From UBA11524 sp964383815 (GTDB taxonomy: Bacteria > Bacillota > Clostridia > Christensenellales > Aristaeellaceae): a stretch of DNA of 64,000 bases. This document shows, piece by piece, positions 1 to 8,370 of this stretch. Location of the stretch: assembly GCA_964383815.1 (NCBI GenBank), contig CAYLIC010000002.1, forward strand, positions 65,746 through 129,745. Direction: 5' to 3'. The notes beneath the pieces were generated by a model, which was given only the letters and a program-made list of their open reading frames with translations, had not been told where the DNA came from and did not search any database. Made by a program: the position numbers and the translations under genes. Every line of letters begins with the position of its first letter. Position 1 is the stretch's first letter.

Positions 1-686
1 GGGGTTACGACCTCCTTGCCCACCTTGGGCATGCGCTTGCGGGTCTGCTCGTAGTTGTCCTGCTCATACTTCAGGCAGCACATGAGCCTGCCGCACACAC
101 CGCTGATTTTCGTGGGGTTCAGGGACAGGTTCTGCTCCTTGGCCATTTTGATGGACACAGGCTGGAAATCCCCCAGAAAGGTGCCGCAGCACAGGGGACG
201 CCCACAGGGGCCCAGGCCGCCCAGCATTTTCGCCTCGTCCCGCACGCCTATCTGCCGCAGCTCAATCCGTGTCTTGAATACCGCCGCCAGATCCTTCACC
301 AGGCTGCGGAAGTCCACCCGCCCATTGGCGGTGAAGTAGAAGAGAATTTTGCTGTTGTCAAAGGTGTACTCCACGCTGACCAGCTTCATGTCCAGCTTAT
401 GCTCGCTGATTTTCCGCTGGCAAATGGCGTAGGCTTCCTTTTCATAGCGCTTGTTGTCCTGGGCGTGCTGCACATCCTGGGCGGTGGCGATGCGCACCAC
501 CTGCTTCAGCGGTGCGGACAGCTGCTCGTCGTTCATCTCCCGCACCGGGGTTACAACCTCGCCAAACTCGATGCCCCGGGCCGTTTCCACCACCACAAAG
601 TCCCCGGGGGTGGGCCAGAAGGCGCCGGGATCGAAAAAGTAGAGCTTTCCGGCGTTCTGAAAGCGAACGCCAATCACATTGACCAT
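1..686 (-). CDS. ricT: RicT (YaaT), PSP1-domain regulatory protein, 3' end cut by window edge
   Basis: About 228 codons are visible, running off the left edge. The protein opens MVNVIGVRFQNAGKLYFFDP and carries two Cys-rich blocks typical of the PSP1/YaaT family, CGRPLCC and CGRLMCC. In Bacillus subtilis RicT joins RicA and RicF in an Fe-S-containing complex that affects sporulation, competence, biofilm formation and RNase Y-dependent mRNA processing. The ATG at 686 follows a GGAGG site and lies 13 bases inside the holB 3' end. Order pstA-holB-ricT matches the usual Bacillota neighbourhood. Family assignment is firm; the physiological role here is inferred. Confidence 0.93.
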   Translation of the reverse strand, partial: MVNVIGVRFQNAGKLYFFDPGAFWPTPGDFVVVETARGIEFGEVVTPVREMNDEQLSAPLKQVVRIATAQDVQHAQDNKRYEKEAYAICQRKISEHKLDMKLVSVEYTFDNSKILFYFTANGRVDFRSLVKDLAAVFKTRIELRQIGVRDEAKMLGGLGPCGRPLCCGTFLGDFQPVSIKMAKEQNLSLNPTKISGVCGRLMCCLKYEQDNYEQTRKRMPKVGKEVVT

Positions 687-1669
687 CGTATTTTTTCCTC
701 CATCAGGCAAAGCAGCAGCCTTTCCACCACTGCCTGCCAAGTTACCTGGCTGGCGCGGAGCCGCCTAGCCTCCCGCACCGCGTCCATCAGCCGTACAAAG
801 TCCTCCGTGTGCCCGTCGGCAGCCATGCGCTGCCATGGCGAAGGATACCCGCTGATGGCGCTGCGCTCCCGCTGGCCCAGGTTGACCAGCAGCAGTGTGC
901 GGAGCATGTCCTCCACGTCGTCCAGCAGCTCGCTGCTTTGGTCGCGCTTGTCCTTCCACTGGGTGGACACCCGCAGAATATCACTGCGGCCCGCCAGGGA
1001 AAAGAAGTCCTCCATCACCTGGCTGCGGCGCTGCCAATAGGCCTCATCCGCCGCCACGCTCAGCGCCTTGCCCAGGGAGCCGCCGCTGACGTGCAGAGCC
1101 TCCATGGCCCGGTGCTGCTCAATACCCCGGCGGCGCAGCACATCCAGCACAACGCTGTCTGCCCAGGGGTGCAGCTTCAGTGCCCGGCACCGGCTGACAA
1201 TGGTTGGCAGGAGTAGCTCCGGGGCGTCTGTCAGCAGCAGAAACACCGTGCCTGCCAAAGGCTCCTCCAGGGTTTTCAGCAGGCAGTTCTGGGCGGCAGG
1301 CGTCATTTTCTCCGCCTGCTCAATGCGGATGATTCGCCGCCCGCCGGCATAGGTGTGCTCCCCGGCCTTTCGGATCACCTCGCGAATGGCATCCACCTGA
1401 ATGCTCTTTTCAGGGCGGAGGATGGTCATGTCCGGGTGGGTACCTTCCCGCACCTGCACGCAGGCCGGGCATGTGCCGCAGGGCTTGTCCTCCGGGGACT
1501 CGCACAACAAATACTGGCCCATGGCCTGGGCCAGTGTGCGCTTGCCAACGCCCGCCATGCCGCTGATGAGATACGCATGGACAAACGTTCCTTCCCGCAG
1601 GGTTTTCATCAGTCCATCATAGGCCGGGCCCTGGGGCGCAAAGTCCGCCAGGGTTGCCGCCCTGTCCAT
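674..1669 (-). CDS. holB: DNA polymerase III subunit delta'
   Basis: Clamp-loader AAA+ subunit that acts with delta and tau/gamma to load the beta clamp. About 331 residues from the ATG at 1669. The Walker A-like segment is GMAGVGKRT, followed by the zinc-binding Cys cluster in CESPEDKPCGTCPAC and the sensor segment NCLLKTLEEP. An in-frame GTG at 1705 would add 12 residues but has no ribosome binding site; the ATG at 1669 is preceded by AGAGG and better matches the family N-terminus. It lies between pstA and ricT in one operon. Confidence 0.9.
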   Translation of the reverse strand: MDRAATLADFAPQGPAYDGLMKTLREGTFVHAYLISGMAGVGKRTLAQAMGQYLLCESPEDKPCGTCPACVQVREGTHPDMTILRPEKSIQVDAIREVIRKAGEHTYAGGRRIIRIEQAEKMTPAAQNCLLKTLEEPLAGTVFLLLTDAPELLLPTIVSRCRALKLHPWADSVVLDVLRRRGIEQHRAMEALHVSGGSLGKALSVAADEAYWQRRSQVMEDFFSLAGRSDILRVSTQWKDKRDQSSELLDDVEDMLRTLLLVNLGQRERSAISGYPSPWQRMAADGHTEDFVRLMDAVREARRLRASQVTWQAVVERLLLCLMEEKIRWSM

Positions 1670-1710
1670 TTCTGCCTCTGCCAAGGGATGCTCTCCTTGC
1701 TCCACCAGGG

Positions 1711-2040
1711 TTACAGCTTCACAAACTGATCAACCGACAGCACAAACACTGTGGCGCCGCCAACCATCACCTCAATGGGATAGGGAGAATACACGCCGTT
1801 AACACCGGACATGGAGGTGGGTGCCGTGGTCAGCTGCTTGCGGCTCTTGCATACCTTTTCAATCACAGCCACAGCGGCCTCCAGCTTGTCGTCCTCCACA
1901 CCCACCAGCAGGGTGGTATTGCCTGCCCGCAGGAAGCCGCCGGTGGTAGCCAGCTTGGTCACACCGAAGCCCTCGTTCATCAGCTTGCTTACCAGGCGGG
2001 ATGCGTCCTCATCCTGGACGATGGCAATAATCAGCTTCAT
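1711..2040 (-). CDS. pstA: PstA/DarA-type cyclic-di-AMP receptor (DUF970)
   Basis: A 109-residue PII-like protein opening MKLIIAIVQDEDASRLVSKL, the characteristic start of the DUF970 (YaaQ) family. PstA trimers bind c-di-AMP; the downstream target is not settled. The glycine-rich TTGGFLRAGNTTLLVG segment lies in the ligand-binding region. A GGAGG site precedes the ATG and a good sigma-A promoter lies about 50 bases upstream, so pstA is the first gene of pstA-holB-ricT. Confidence 0.93.
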   Translation of the reverse strand: MKLIIAIVQDEDASRLVSKLMNEGFGVTKLATTGGFLRAGNTTLLVGVEDDKLEAAVAVIEKVCKSRKQLTTAPTSMSGVNGVYSPYPIEVMVGGATVFVLSVDQFVKL

Positions 2041-2086
2041 GTCAGTTCCTCCTTACTTTGTGAAAAGGCTACACCTCTTCATATGT

Positions 2087-2115
2087 AGTATACAGCAAAG
2101 CGCGTAAAAATGCAA
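2087..2115 (-). promoter_or_regulatory. Sigma-A promoter for pstA-holB-ricT
   Basis: Read on the minus strand: -35 TTGCAT (2110-2115), 17-base spacer, -10 TATACT (2087-2092). The -10 lies about 47 bases before the pstA ATG. Confidence 0.75.
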
Positions 2116-2142
2116 GCTGGGGTTTCCCAGCGCAAGGGTTCA

Positions 2143-2517
2143 TTACTGATCGGAAGGATGGAGAACGCACACCTGGTTCGGATAACCGAGCGCCTCATCC
2201 ATCAGCATCGAAGCCACGCCACGACGGCGATATTCAAGAGCAACCGCCAGGCAGCAAATCATTTTGTGCCCCCGTGAAAACAGCATCACCCCGGCGATTT
2301 CGTTTTCCTCCTTCACGCAAATGGCCTGGCGCTTGCCCATGAATTTCAGCACAGTGTCCTTGTGCTCATTCAGTTTTTCCTGTGCTTCCAGGCCAGGAAA
2401 GCTCCACCGAACCCGTGACACAAGGCCTATCCATTGGTCACTCCATCCATGCAATTGGCAAATAGTATCCACAAAAAAGGCGGGAGACCGGCAACTCAAG
2501 CCGCCTTTCTCCCGCAC
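2143..2517 (-). pseudogene. GNAT acetyltransferase remnant
   Basis: An open frame of 124 codons whose middle carries GNAT motif A, CLAVALEYRRRGVASMLMDE, with the acetyl-CoA loop RRRGVA. The frame ends 14 residues after that helix, so the C-terminal half of a GNAT fold is missing. Its first 13 or so codons lie inside the transcription terminator at 2472-2515 and show no ribosome binding site. I read it as a decayed fragment. A GTG start near 2410 giving a protein of about 90 residues cannot be excluded. Confidence 0.55.
2472..2515 (-). terminator. Rho-independent terminator after the phosphate-transport pair
   Basis: Minus-strand arms GCGGGAGA (2508-2515) and TCTCCCGC (2480-2487), with a further inner GC stem, then a run of six T. 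It lies just downstream of the DUF47 gene stop. Confidence 0.8.
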
Positions 2518-2523
2518 ATGGCA

Positions 2524-3144
2524 TCAAGTATTCTTCATAATGACGGAGCCAACGCATTCGCTGGCGTGCTCGCAGGCATCGGCACAGGCCTCCATGCAAT
2601 CGAAAATCTCCCGCCAGGAGATGGTTTCCAGCACGTCCCCATGCTGCTGGGAAAGCGCCCGCATGGAGGACATGTACAGCTTGTCGCACTCCTCCTCCGC
2701 GTCGTTGATTTCGATAATCAGCTGGCGCAGCTTTTTGGACTTCTTGAAGTTTTCAAACTCGCACATCACCTGGCACAGCAATTCGCAGGCGTGCACCAGC
2801 TTCTGTGCCATGGAGATGGCGGAAGGGTTGATGGTGTGCACGTCGAAGATGTAGAACTTCTGCAGGATCTCCTCAATCATGTCCGTCACATCGTCAATGC
2901 GCTGGCTGAGAAGGTCCAGGTCCTCCCTGTCCACCGGGGTCACAAAGGCCTTGGCCAGGGCGGCGTTCATCTCGTGCTTCTTGGTGTCGCCCCCGTGCTC
3001 GATGGCGTGCATCTCATCCAGCATCTGCTGCATATCCTCAGGCTTGTAGCACTCCAGGCACTTCACCAGGTAGGAGGCAGCCTGCTTGGCATATTCGGCG
3101 CTGGCCGCCAGGTTTTCGTAGTAGAACTTATCGCCCTTTGCCAT
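2524..3144 (-). CDS. DUF47/PhoU-like accessory protein of the phosphate transporter
   Basis: A 206-residue, all-helical protein of the DUF47 (TIGR00153, PhoU-like) family. Recognisable helices include RIDDVTDMIEEILQKFYIFD and the acidic EINDAEEECDKLY. These soluble proteins are nearly always encoded beside PiT transporters and are thought to control phosphate flux. It follows the transporter gene by 21 bases and shares its transcript and terminator. Confidence 0.9.
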   Translation of the reverse strand: MAKGDKFYYENLAASAEYAKQAASYLVKCLECYKPEDMQQMLDEMHAIEHGGDTKKHEMNAALAKAFVTPVDREDLDLLSQRIDDVTDMIEEILQKFYIFDVHTINPSAISMAQKLVHACELLCQVMCEFENFKKSKKLRQLIIEINDAEEECDKLYMSSMRALSQQHGDVLETISWREIFDCMEACADACEHASECVGSVIMKNT

Positions 3145-3165
3145 GGGAATCTCTCCTCTCGTCTA

Positions 3166-4215
3166 TCAGAAAATCGCCAGGAACAGCTTGGTCATCAAAA
3201 AGCCCACCAGCCCGCAGCCGGGAAAGGTCAGCACCCAGGTGAGCACCATTTCCTTCACCACGCCAAAGTTGATGGCGGAAACCCGCTTCACCGCGCCCAC
3301 GCCCATGATGGAGGTGGTTTTCGCATGGGTGGTGGACACCGGCAGGCTGAACACCGAGCACACCAGCAGGGACAGTGCGCCCGCAATGTCTGCCGAGAAG
3401 CCCTGGTATTTCTCCAGCTTCACCATGTCCATACCCACGGACTTGATAATCTTTTTCCCGCCCATGGCGGTGCCCAGGGCCATCACCACCGAGCAGACAA
3501 CCATCAGCCATACAGGAATGGTGATGTCCGCCGGCAGTGCTTCACCCCGGGACATGTATACACAAAGGAGAATCACGCCCATGAACTTCTGTCCGTCCTG
3601 GGCGCCGTGCATAAAGGCCATGGAGGCCGCACCGGCAATCTGCGCGCCGCGGAAGAAAGGCTCGGTTTTGGGCCTGTCCGCGCGGTAGAACAGCATGGTG
3701 ACCAGCTTGCACACCAGCCACCCAAGCCCAAAGCCCAGCACCACGGAAATGCCAATGCCGTAGACCACCTTCACCCACTCGCCGCCGTTCACACCGCTAA
3801 GGCTGCCGTGCATGGCAATGGCGCTGCCCGTTAGCCCGGCAATCAGCGCGTGGCTTTCGCTGGTGGGAATGCCAAACACCCATGCCAGCGTGGCCCACAG
3901 CACAATGGCAAACAGCGCCGCGCTCAGGGCGATAATGGCCTCATTGGGATCGGAACCAAAGTCCACCATGCGGGTAATGGTTTCTGCCACGGTGGCATTC
4001 ACCAGGGTCATCACCAGCACACCCAGGAAGTTGAACACCGCCGCCATGAGAATCGCCGCCCTGGGCGACATGCAGCGTGTAACCACACAGGTGGCAATGG
4101 CGTTGGGTGCGTCCGTCCAGCCGTTCACCAGAATGACACCCAGGGTAAGCGTTACGGCCATGAACAAAAGCGGATTCGCCGTCATTTGGCCCCAGAAGCT
4201 CAGGATGGAGTCCAC
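3166..4215 (-). CDS. pit: PiT-family inorganic phosphate transporter
   Basis: A 349-residue polytopic membrane protein. It has the two signature repeats of the PiT family: GWTDAPNAIATCVV in the first half and GAQDGQKFMG in the second, plus PVSTTHAKTTSIMG. PiT proteins import phosphate with protons or sodium. The start is a GTG at 4215 after GAGGAGAGGAC. It pairs with the DUF47 gene immediately downstream, the standard arrangement. Confidence 0.93.
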   Translation of the reverse strand: MDSILSFWGQMTANPLLFMAVTLTLGVILVNGWTDAPNAIATCVVTRCMSPRAAILMAAVFNFLGVLVMTLVNATVAETITRMVDFGSDPNEAIIALSAALFAIVLWATLAWVFGIPTSESHALIAGLTGSAIAMHGSLSGVNGGEWVKVVYGIGISVVLGFGLGWLVCKLVTMLFYRADRPKTEPFFRGAQIAGAASMAFMHGAQDGQKFMGVILLCVYMSRGEALPADITIPVWLMVVCSVVMALGTAMGGKKIIKSVGMDMVKLEKYQGFSADIAGALSLLVCSVFSLPVSTTHAKTTSIMGVGAVKRVSAINFGVVKEMVLTWVLTFPGCGLVGFLMTKLFLAIF

Positions 4216-4305
4216 AAAAGTCCTCTCCTCTCACTTGTTGGCGGTCGCCATACGGATTTATCATAACATATCCGCGAAAAAAATGGAATACTAAATTTTT
4301 TCTGC

Positions 4306-4334
4306 TTTACATTCCCGGCTTCATCCTTTATCAT
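4306..4334 (+). promoter_or_regulatory. Sigma-A promoter for the rlmL-like gene
   Basis: -35 TTTACA (4306-4311), 17-base spacer, -10 TATCAT (4329-4334), 25 bases before the TTG start at 4359. Confidence 0.65.
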
Positions 4335-4358
4335 GAAGGAGAAAAGGAGTGAATATCA

Positions 4359-5480
4359 TTGAATTTTTCGCATATGACCTTCTTTGCCACCGCCGCCTTC
4401 GGGCTGGAGGGTCTGGTGGGTGCGGAGCTGAAACGCCTGGGCATGAAGGACGTGCTGGCCCAGCCGGGCGGCGCGCGCTTTTCCGGCACCATGGGGGATG
4501 CCTTTCTGTGCTGCCTGCGCCTGCGCTGTGCCGACAGGGTGCTGCTGGTGCTGGCGGAAAAGGACTGTCGCAGCTTTGAGGAGCTGTTTCAGCTGGTGAA
4601 GTCCATCCCCTGGGAGGAGCTTCTGCCAGCGGACGCGAAAATCAACGTGTCCGGCAAGTGTGCCCGCAGCCAGCTGATGAGCGTGCGGGACTGCCAGGCC
4701 ATTGCCAAGAAGGCCATCATCGAGCGCCTGCGCCAGCGCACACACCTGGAGCGTTTTCCCGAAACGGGTGCGGTGTATCCCATCGACGTGGCGCTCCATG
4801 ACAACATGGCCCGCATTACCCTGGACACCTGCGGTGAGGCCCTGAACCGCCGCGGCTACCGCACCTGGAATGGCGAGGCGCCCCTGCGGGAAACCCTGGC
4901 TGCTGCCCTAGTGGAGCTTTCCCCCTGGCGGCCCGGCATGCCGCTTCACGATCCCTGCTGCGGCACCGGCACCCTGCTGATTGAGGCTGCCTTCCGCCAG
5001 GCCCACCGGGCACCAGGCATGAAGCGCACCTTTGCCTGCGAGCACTTCACCTTTTTCTCCCGGGAGGAGGCAGAGGCCATCCGCCAGCAGGTGTGGGCCG
5101 AGCACCAGCCGGACAGGGTGCAGCGCATCAGCGGCTCCGACATCGACCCTGCTGCCCTCGACCTGGCAGGCCGCCATGTGCGCCAGGCCGGCCTGGAGGG
5201 AAAAATCACCCTGAGCAACCAGGATCTGCGCACGCTGCAGCTGGCGGAGGAGAACGGCGTTTTCCTGTGCAACCCGCCCTACGGGGAGCGCCTGTCCGAC
5301 CGGAAAACCTGCGAAAAGCTCTACCGCGACATGCGCCTGATGAAAGAGCGCCACCCGGGCTGGAGCCTGTGCGCCATATCCTCCGACCCGGGCTTTGAGC
5401 GGGCCTATGGCAGGCGTGCGGACAAAAAGCGCCGCCTGTACAACGGGCGGCTGGAATGTGAATTTCTTATTTATAAGTAA
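4359..5480 (+). CDS. THUMP-domain 23S rRNA guanine-N2 methyltransferase (RlmL/YpsC type)
   Basis: A 373-residue protein with an N-terminal ferredoxin-like/THUMP region (about 1-160) and a C-terminal Rossmann methyltransferase domain. It has the SAM-binding motif DPCCGTGTLLIEAA and the catalytic NPPY motif in LCNPPYGERL. It matches YpsC and the N-terminal half of E. coli RlmL, which methylates G2445 of 23S rRNA. The likely start is a TTG at 4359, nine bases after AAAAGGAG; an ATG at 4374 is the alternative. It stands alone between its own promoter and a terminator. Confidence 0.88.
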   Translation: MNFSHMTFFATAAFGLEGLVGAELKRLGMKDVLAQPGGARFSGTMGDAFLCCLRLRCADRVLLVLAEKDCRSFEELFQLVKSIPWEELLPADAKINVSGKCARSQLMSVRDCQAIAKKAIIERLRQRTHLERFPETGAVYPIDVALHDNMARITLDTCGEALNRRGYRTWNGEAPLRETLAAALVELSPWRPGMPLHDPCCGTGTLLIEAAFRQAHRAPGMKRTFACEHFTFFSREEAEAIRQQVWAEHQPDRVQRISGSDIDPAALDLAGRHVRQAGLEGKITLSNQDLRTLQLAEENGVFLCNPPYGERLSDRKTCEKLYRDMRLMKERHPGWSLCAISSDPGFERAYGRRADKKRRLYNGRLECEFLIYK

Positions 5481-5490
5481 GCAGCAAAAA

Positions 5491-5524
5491 GCGGCTGGCC
5501 TCCATCTTGCGGAAGGTCAGCCGC
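5491..5524. terminator. Bidirectional terminator between convergent genes
   Basis: Arms GCGGCTGGCCT (5491-5501) and AGGTCAGCCGC (5514-5524). A T-run follows on the minus strand (TTTTTGC) and a weaker one on the plus strand, ending both the methyltransferase and the exported-protein transcripts. Confidence 0.8.
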
Positions 5525-5530
5525 CTTTGC

Positions 5531-6871
5531 TTATTCTGCCTCAGGGAAAATCAGAAAGGTCAGCAGCTGGGAGGGAATCTCCTTGAACAGCTGCACCTCC
5601 AGGGTTCTGGTCACTTGCTGAAGCTCATCCTCCAGGGAAATCAGCGCATCCTCCAGCTGGTCCATGCTGGTGCCATCCAGCTGCATCTTTCCTTCCAGCG
5701 GCCAGGTGCGTTCCTCCGCCTTTTCCCAGGTCAGGCAGGCCTCTGCCACCGGCTGTTCCGCCCTGGTTTCCTCGTTCCGGGCCAGGTACAGCGCAGCGCG
5801 GAAGGTCATGCCGGCATCGCTCTCCCGGCCTTCAAGGGTAATGTAAATGTCCTGCACGGCAGCGCCGGGCTCCAGCAGCTCCATGTCCAGGGTGAAGCCG
5901 CTTTCCTCCCGGGTCAGGGTGCCGCCAGCCAGCCAGAGCAAGTGCTCGGCCATGGAGGCCACCGTGCGGAAGCCAAGCCGCTGGGTATCCTGATACATCA
6001 GTGCGGCCCACTCCGGGTTGTTCCCGCAGGACCACTGGGCCAGCAGGTAGTAGTTCACATCGTTCAGTCCCCAGCCCAGCACCAGCGTGCGGCCTTCCTC
6101 AGTGGGGTCAATGGAGAGGGTCATCACCTGGCTGTCGCCATCCATCACCACCAGGGAAAGGCCCACCAGGGTGTTTTCCCCGTTGTAGACCTGCCTGGCG
6201 ATGTAGGTATAGCGGTTTTCCTCCGCCGCAGCCTGGTTTTTCTGTGCCAGGCTGCCCAGCAGGGTATCATCTGCCAGGCCTTGAGCCTTCAGCACTGCTG
6301 CAAGGCTGTCCACCAGGGCGGCAATGTCCTTATCGGTAAAGGTACGGGTCACGCAAAGGGTGCCGCCCTCGTAGGCGTCGCCCATAAAGCTGCCTGTTGC
6401 CTGCTGGCTGGGCAGCTTCTCCCACCAGTCAACCGCAGCGGCGGAAAGCTCCTTCCCCGCAGCCTGCCAGGCGGCATCCTGCAGCAGCGCCTTCGCCGCA
6501 TTCCACCGGGCCTGATCCTCCGCCGCCGGCTGGAAGGTCAGGTAGTAGCTGGGCAGCACGCTCAGCAGCAGGTGGAAAAGGCCTTCCTCATTAACAAAGG
6601 CGGTTCCCTCCAGCAGGGTGGTATCTCCCAGGAAAAAGCCTGCCTGCAGCCCGTTATCCTGCAGAAACAGTTCACCGCGCACCTTGCCTATCAGCTCCGC
6701 CAGGCCCTGGCCCAGCACGCCATTGGTGGCGCTCAGGCCCTCGGCCTCCAGCAGGGCAGACAGTTGCTGTGCATCGGCCGTGAAGGTCAGCCGACCCTCG
6801 TGGCCTTCGCCCAGGGCGGCGGTGCAGAGCATCATCAGCATCAGGGCCAGGCAAAGCAGCCTTTTCATCAT
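5531..6871 (-). CDS. Exported protein of unknown function (cassette member 3)
   Basis: 446 residues. The N-terminus has a signal peptide with hydrophobic core LLCLALMLMMLCTAALG and a probable cleavage site near residue 21. The rest is soluble, acidic, and rich in alternating strand-like segments, with no cysteine-based lipobox. I recognise no family. The ATG overlaps the stop of the preceding gene (ATGATGA), so translation is coupled. Similar size, signal peptide and Trp/Tyr-rich strand pattern suggest it is a distant relative of its two neighbours; this is inference. Confidence 0.85.
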   Translation of the reverse strand: MMKRLLCLALMLMMLCTAALGEGHEGRLTFTADAQQLSALLEAEGLSATNGVLGQGLAELIGKVRGELFLQDNGLQAGFFLGDTTLLEGTAFVNEEGLFHLLLSVLPSYYLTFQPAAEDQARWNAAKALLQDAAWQAAGKELSAAAVDWWEKLPSQQATGSFMGDAYEGGTLCVTRTFTDKDIAALVDSLAAVLKAQGLADDTLLGSLAQKNQAAAEENRYTYIARQVYNGENTLVGLSLVVMDGDSQVMTLSIDPTEEGRTLVLGWGLNDVNYYLLAQWSCGNNPEWAALMYQDTQRLGFRTVASMAEHLLWLAGGTLTREESGFTLDMELLEPGAAVQDIYITLEGRESDAGMTFRAALYLARNEETRAEQPVAEACLTWEKAEERTWPLEGKMQLDGTSMDQLEDALISLEDELQQVTRTLEVQLFKEIPSQLLTFLIFPEAE

Positions 6872-8370
6872 GCGGCACCCTCCTCAGGCTGGGCGGATGG
6901 CGCCTGGGTCGTCGCATCCGTGGGCGTGGCGTGCAGGCCCTCGGCGGCGGACTCCTGGTTCATCCGCTGAATCACGGTCAGCCCGTTCAGGCCCAGGTCA
7001 GCCAGCTTCTGCGCAACCTCCTCAGCGGAAAGGTCAGCCACGCTCACAGTGCCATTGGTGGGCAGGGTGTCCAGCACCCATTTGCTGCGGGTAATCAGGT
7101 GCAGGTTCACCCCAAGCTCCCCGTCGGGCAGCTTCACATTGGCATCCACGTCCACCGTAACCGGGCTGGACTGCTGGCTTTTGCTGTGCAGGTGCACCTG
7201 CAGGGCAAGCTCTGCGGGCGTTACCTCCTGCCAGCCTTCGCCGGTGTGCTCCGCATCCGGGCCAATGGTCAGCGCCCAGCTGGTGATGTCATGGCTGCGG
7301 GTGTCCTCATCCACGGCGGCAGTCTTGGTTTCTGCCAGGTTGAAGGCCAGTGCCAGCGCCTTTTGCTGCTTGTCCGCAGGCACATACCGCACAAGGCCGG
7401 TGTAGGCAGAAGCGCCCTCTGCTGCGGCAGTGCGGGTCAGCTCAAGGGCCAGCTCCTTATCGGTGCCGGTCAGCGCCAGGCTGGTGCTTTCCCCGGCCTG
7501 GTGGATGTTCAGGCCTGTCCAGCCGTTCCATGCCAGCGGAAAGGTCATGTCCGTGCGCAAGGCATCACCCCTGGCGGTCATCTCCCGCTCCAGAATCACG
7601 CTGCCCTCCAGCGGCAGCGCATCAATCACCTGATCGTAGTAATACTGCCAGTTGGCATCCAGGTAGGTGTTCTGCTGTGCCTGGTTCATCTCGCCCTGAA
7701 GCAGCGGCAGCAGGGTGCCATCCTGCACCACATTGGCCCACAGGCCCTTCATCTGCGCCTTCACAGCCTCGGCAGGCACATCGTAGCGCACCAGCACCGT
7801 GGCACTGCCATCCTGGCCTCTCAGCACGCTGGGTGCGCTGGCGTAGTTCTCCAGCCACAGCTCAATGGCGGTTTCGTAGGGCGCCAGGGCAGGCACCCAC
7901 TTGCCGTCCCAGCTGGTTTGGGGCACATTCAGCAGGTTCAGCATGGCGGAATACAGGGTCGGGTTGTCCTGGGAGGTTGCGCCTGCCAGGGTGTTCAGCA
8001 CATCGCCGCCGGCGGGCAGGGTGAGCAGGGTGTCCGGCAGCAGGTCGCTTTTCAGGTACACAGCCTGGTCATCGCCATAGAGCTGGGTCATGCCCAGCAG
8101 CTCCTCGCCCTTTTCCACATAGGCCCGGTACTGAAAGGTGCTGCCCTCATGGATGGCCCGCAGCTGAATGGGCACATCACAAAGGGGCGCCAGCAGCCTG
8201 GCCCAGTCCGCCTGGCCGGAGGCATTCAGCGTCAGGGTACCCTTGATGCCGTTGCCAAAGTCCACCTGGCGCTGCCATTTTTCCAGCAGGGTGTATTCCA
8301 CCTTGGCAAAGGCCTGGGTGCAGGCCAGGGCCAGCGCCAGGGTCAGCAGCAGGCAAATCAGTTTCTTCAT
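6868..8370 (-). CDS. Exported protein of unknown function (cassette member 2)
   Basis: 500 residues with a clear signal peptide (MKKLICLLLTLALALACTQA, cleavage probably after AFA near residue 22). The mature part contains segments such as GTLTLNASGQADWARLLAPL and long strand-rich stretches, suggesting a large beta-rich fold. It ends in a low-complexity Thr/Ala/Pro-rich tail (TPTDATTQAPSAQPEEGAA). The start overlaps the stop of the upstream cassette gene. No enzyme motif is visible. The long acidic tail could be an unstructured extracytoplasmic extension. Confidence 0.85.
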   Translation of the reverse strand: MKKLICLLLTLALALACTQAFAKVEYTLLEKWQRQVDFGNGIKGTLTLNASGQADWARLLAPLCDVPIQLRAIHEGSTFQYRAYVEKGEELLGMTQLYGDDQAVYLKSDLLPDTLLTLPAGGDVLNTLAGATSQDNPTLYSAMLNLLNVPQTSWDGKWVPALAPYETAIELWLENYASAPSVLRGQDGSATVLVRYDVPAEAVKAQMKGLWANVVQDGTLLPLLQGEMNQAQQNTYLDANWQYYYDQVIDALPLEGSVILEREMTARGDALRTDMTFPLAWNGWTGLNIHQAGESTSLALTGTDKELALELTRTAAAEGASAYTGLVRYVPADKQQKALALAFNLAETKTAAVDEDTRSHDITSWALTIGPDAEHTGEGWQEVTPAELALQVHLHSKSQQSSPVTVDVDANVKLPDGELGVNLHLITRSKWVLDTLPTNGTVSVADLSAEEVAQKLADLGLNGLTVIQRMNQESAAEGLHATPTDATTQAPSAQPEEGAA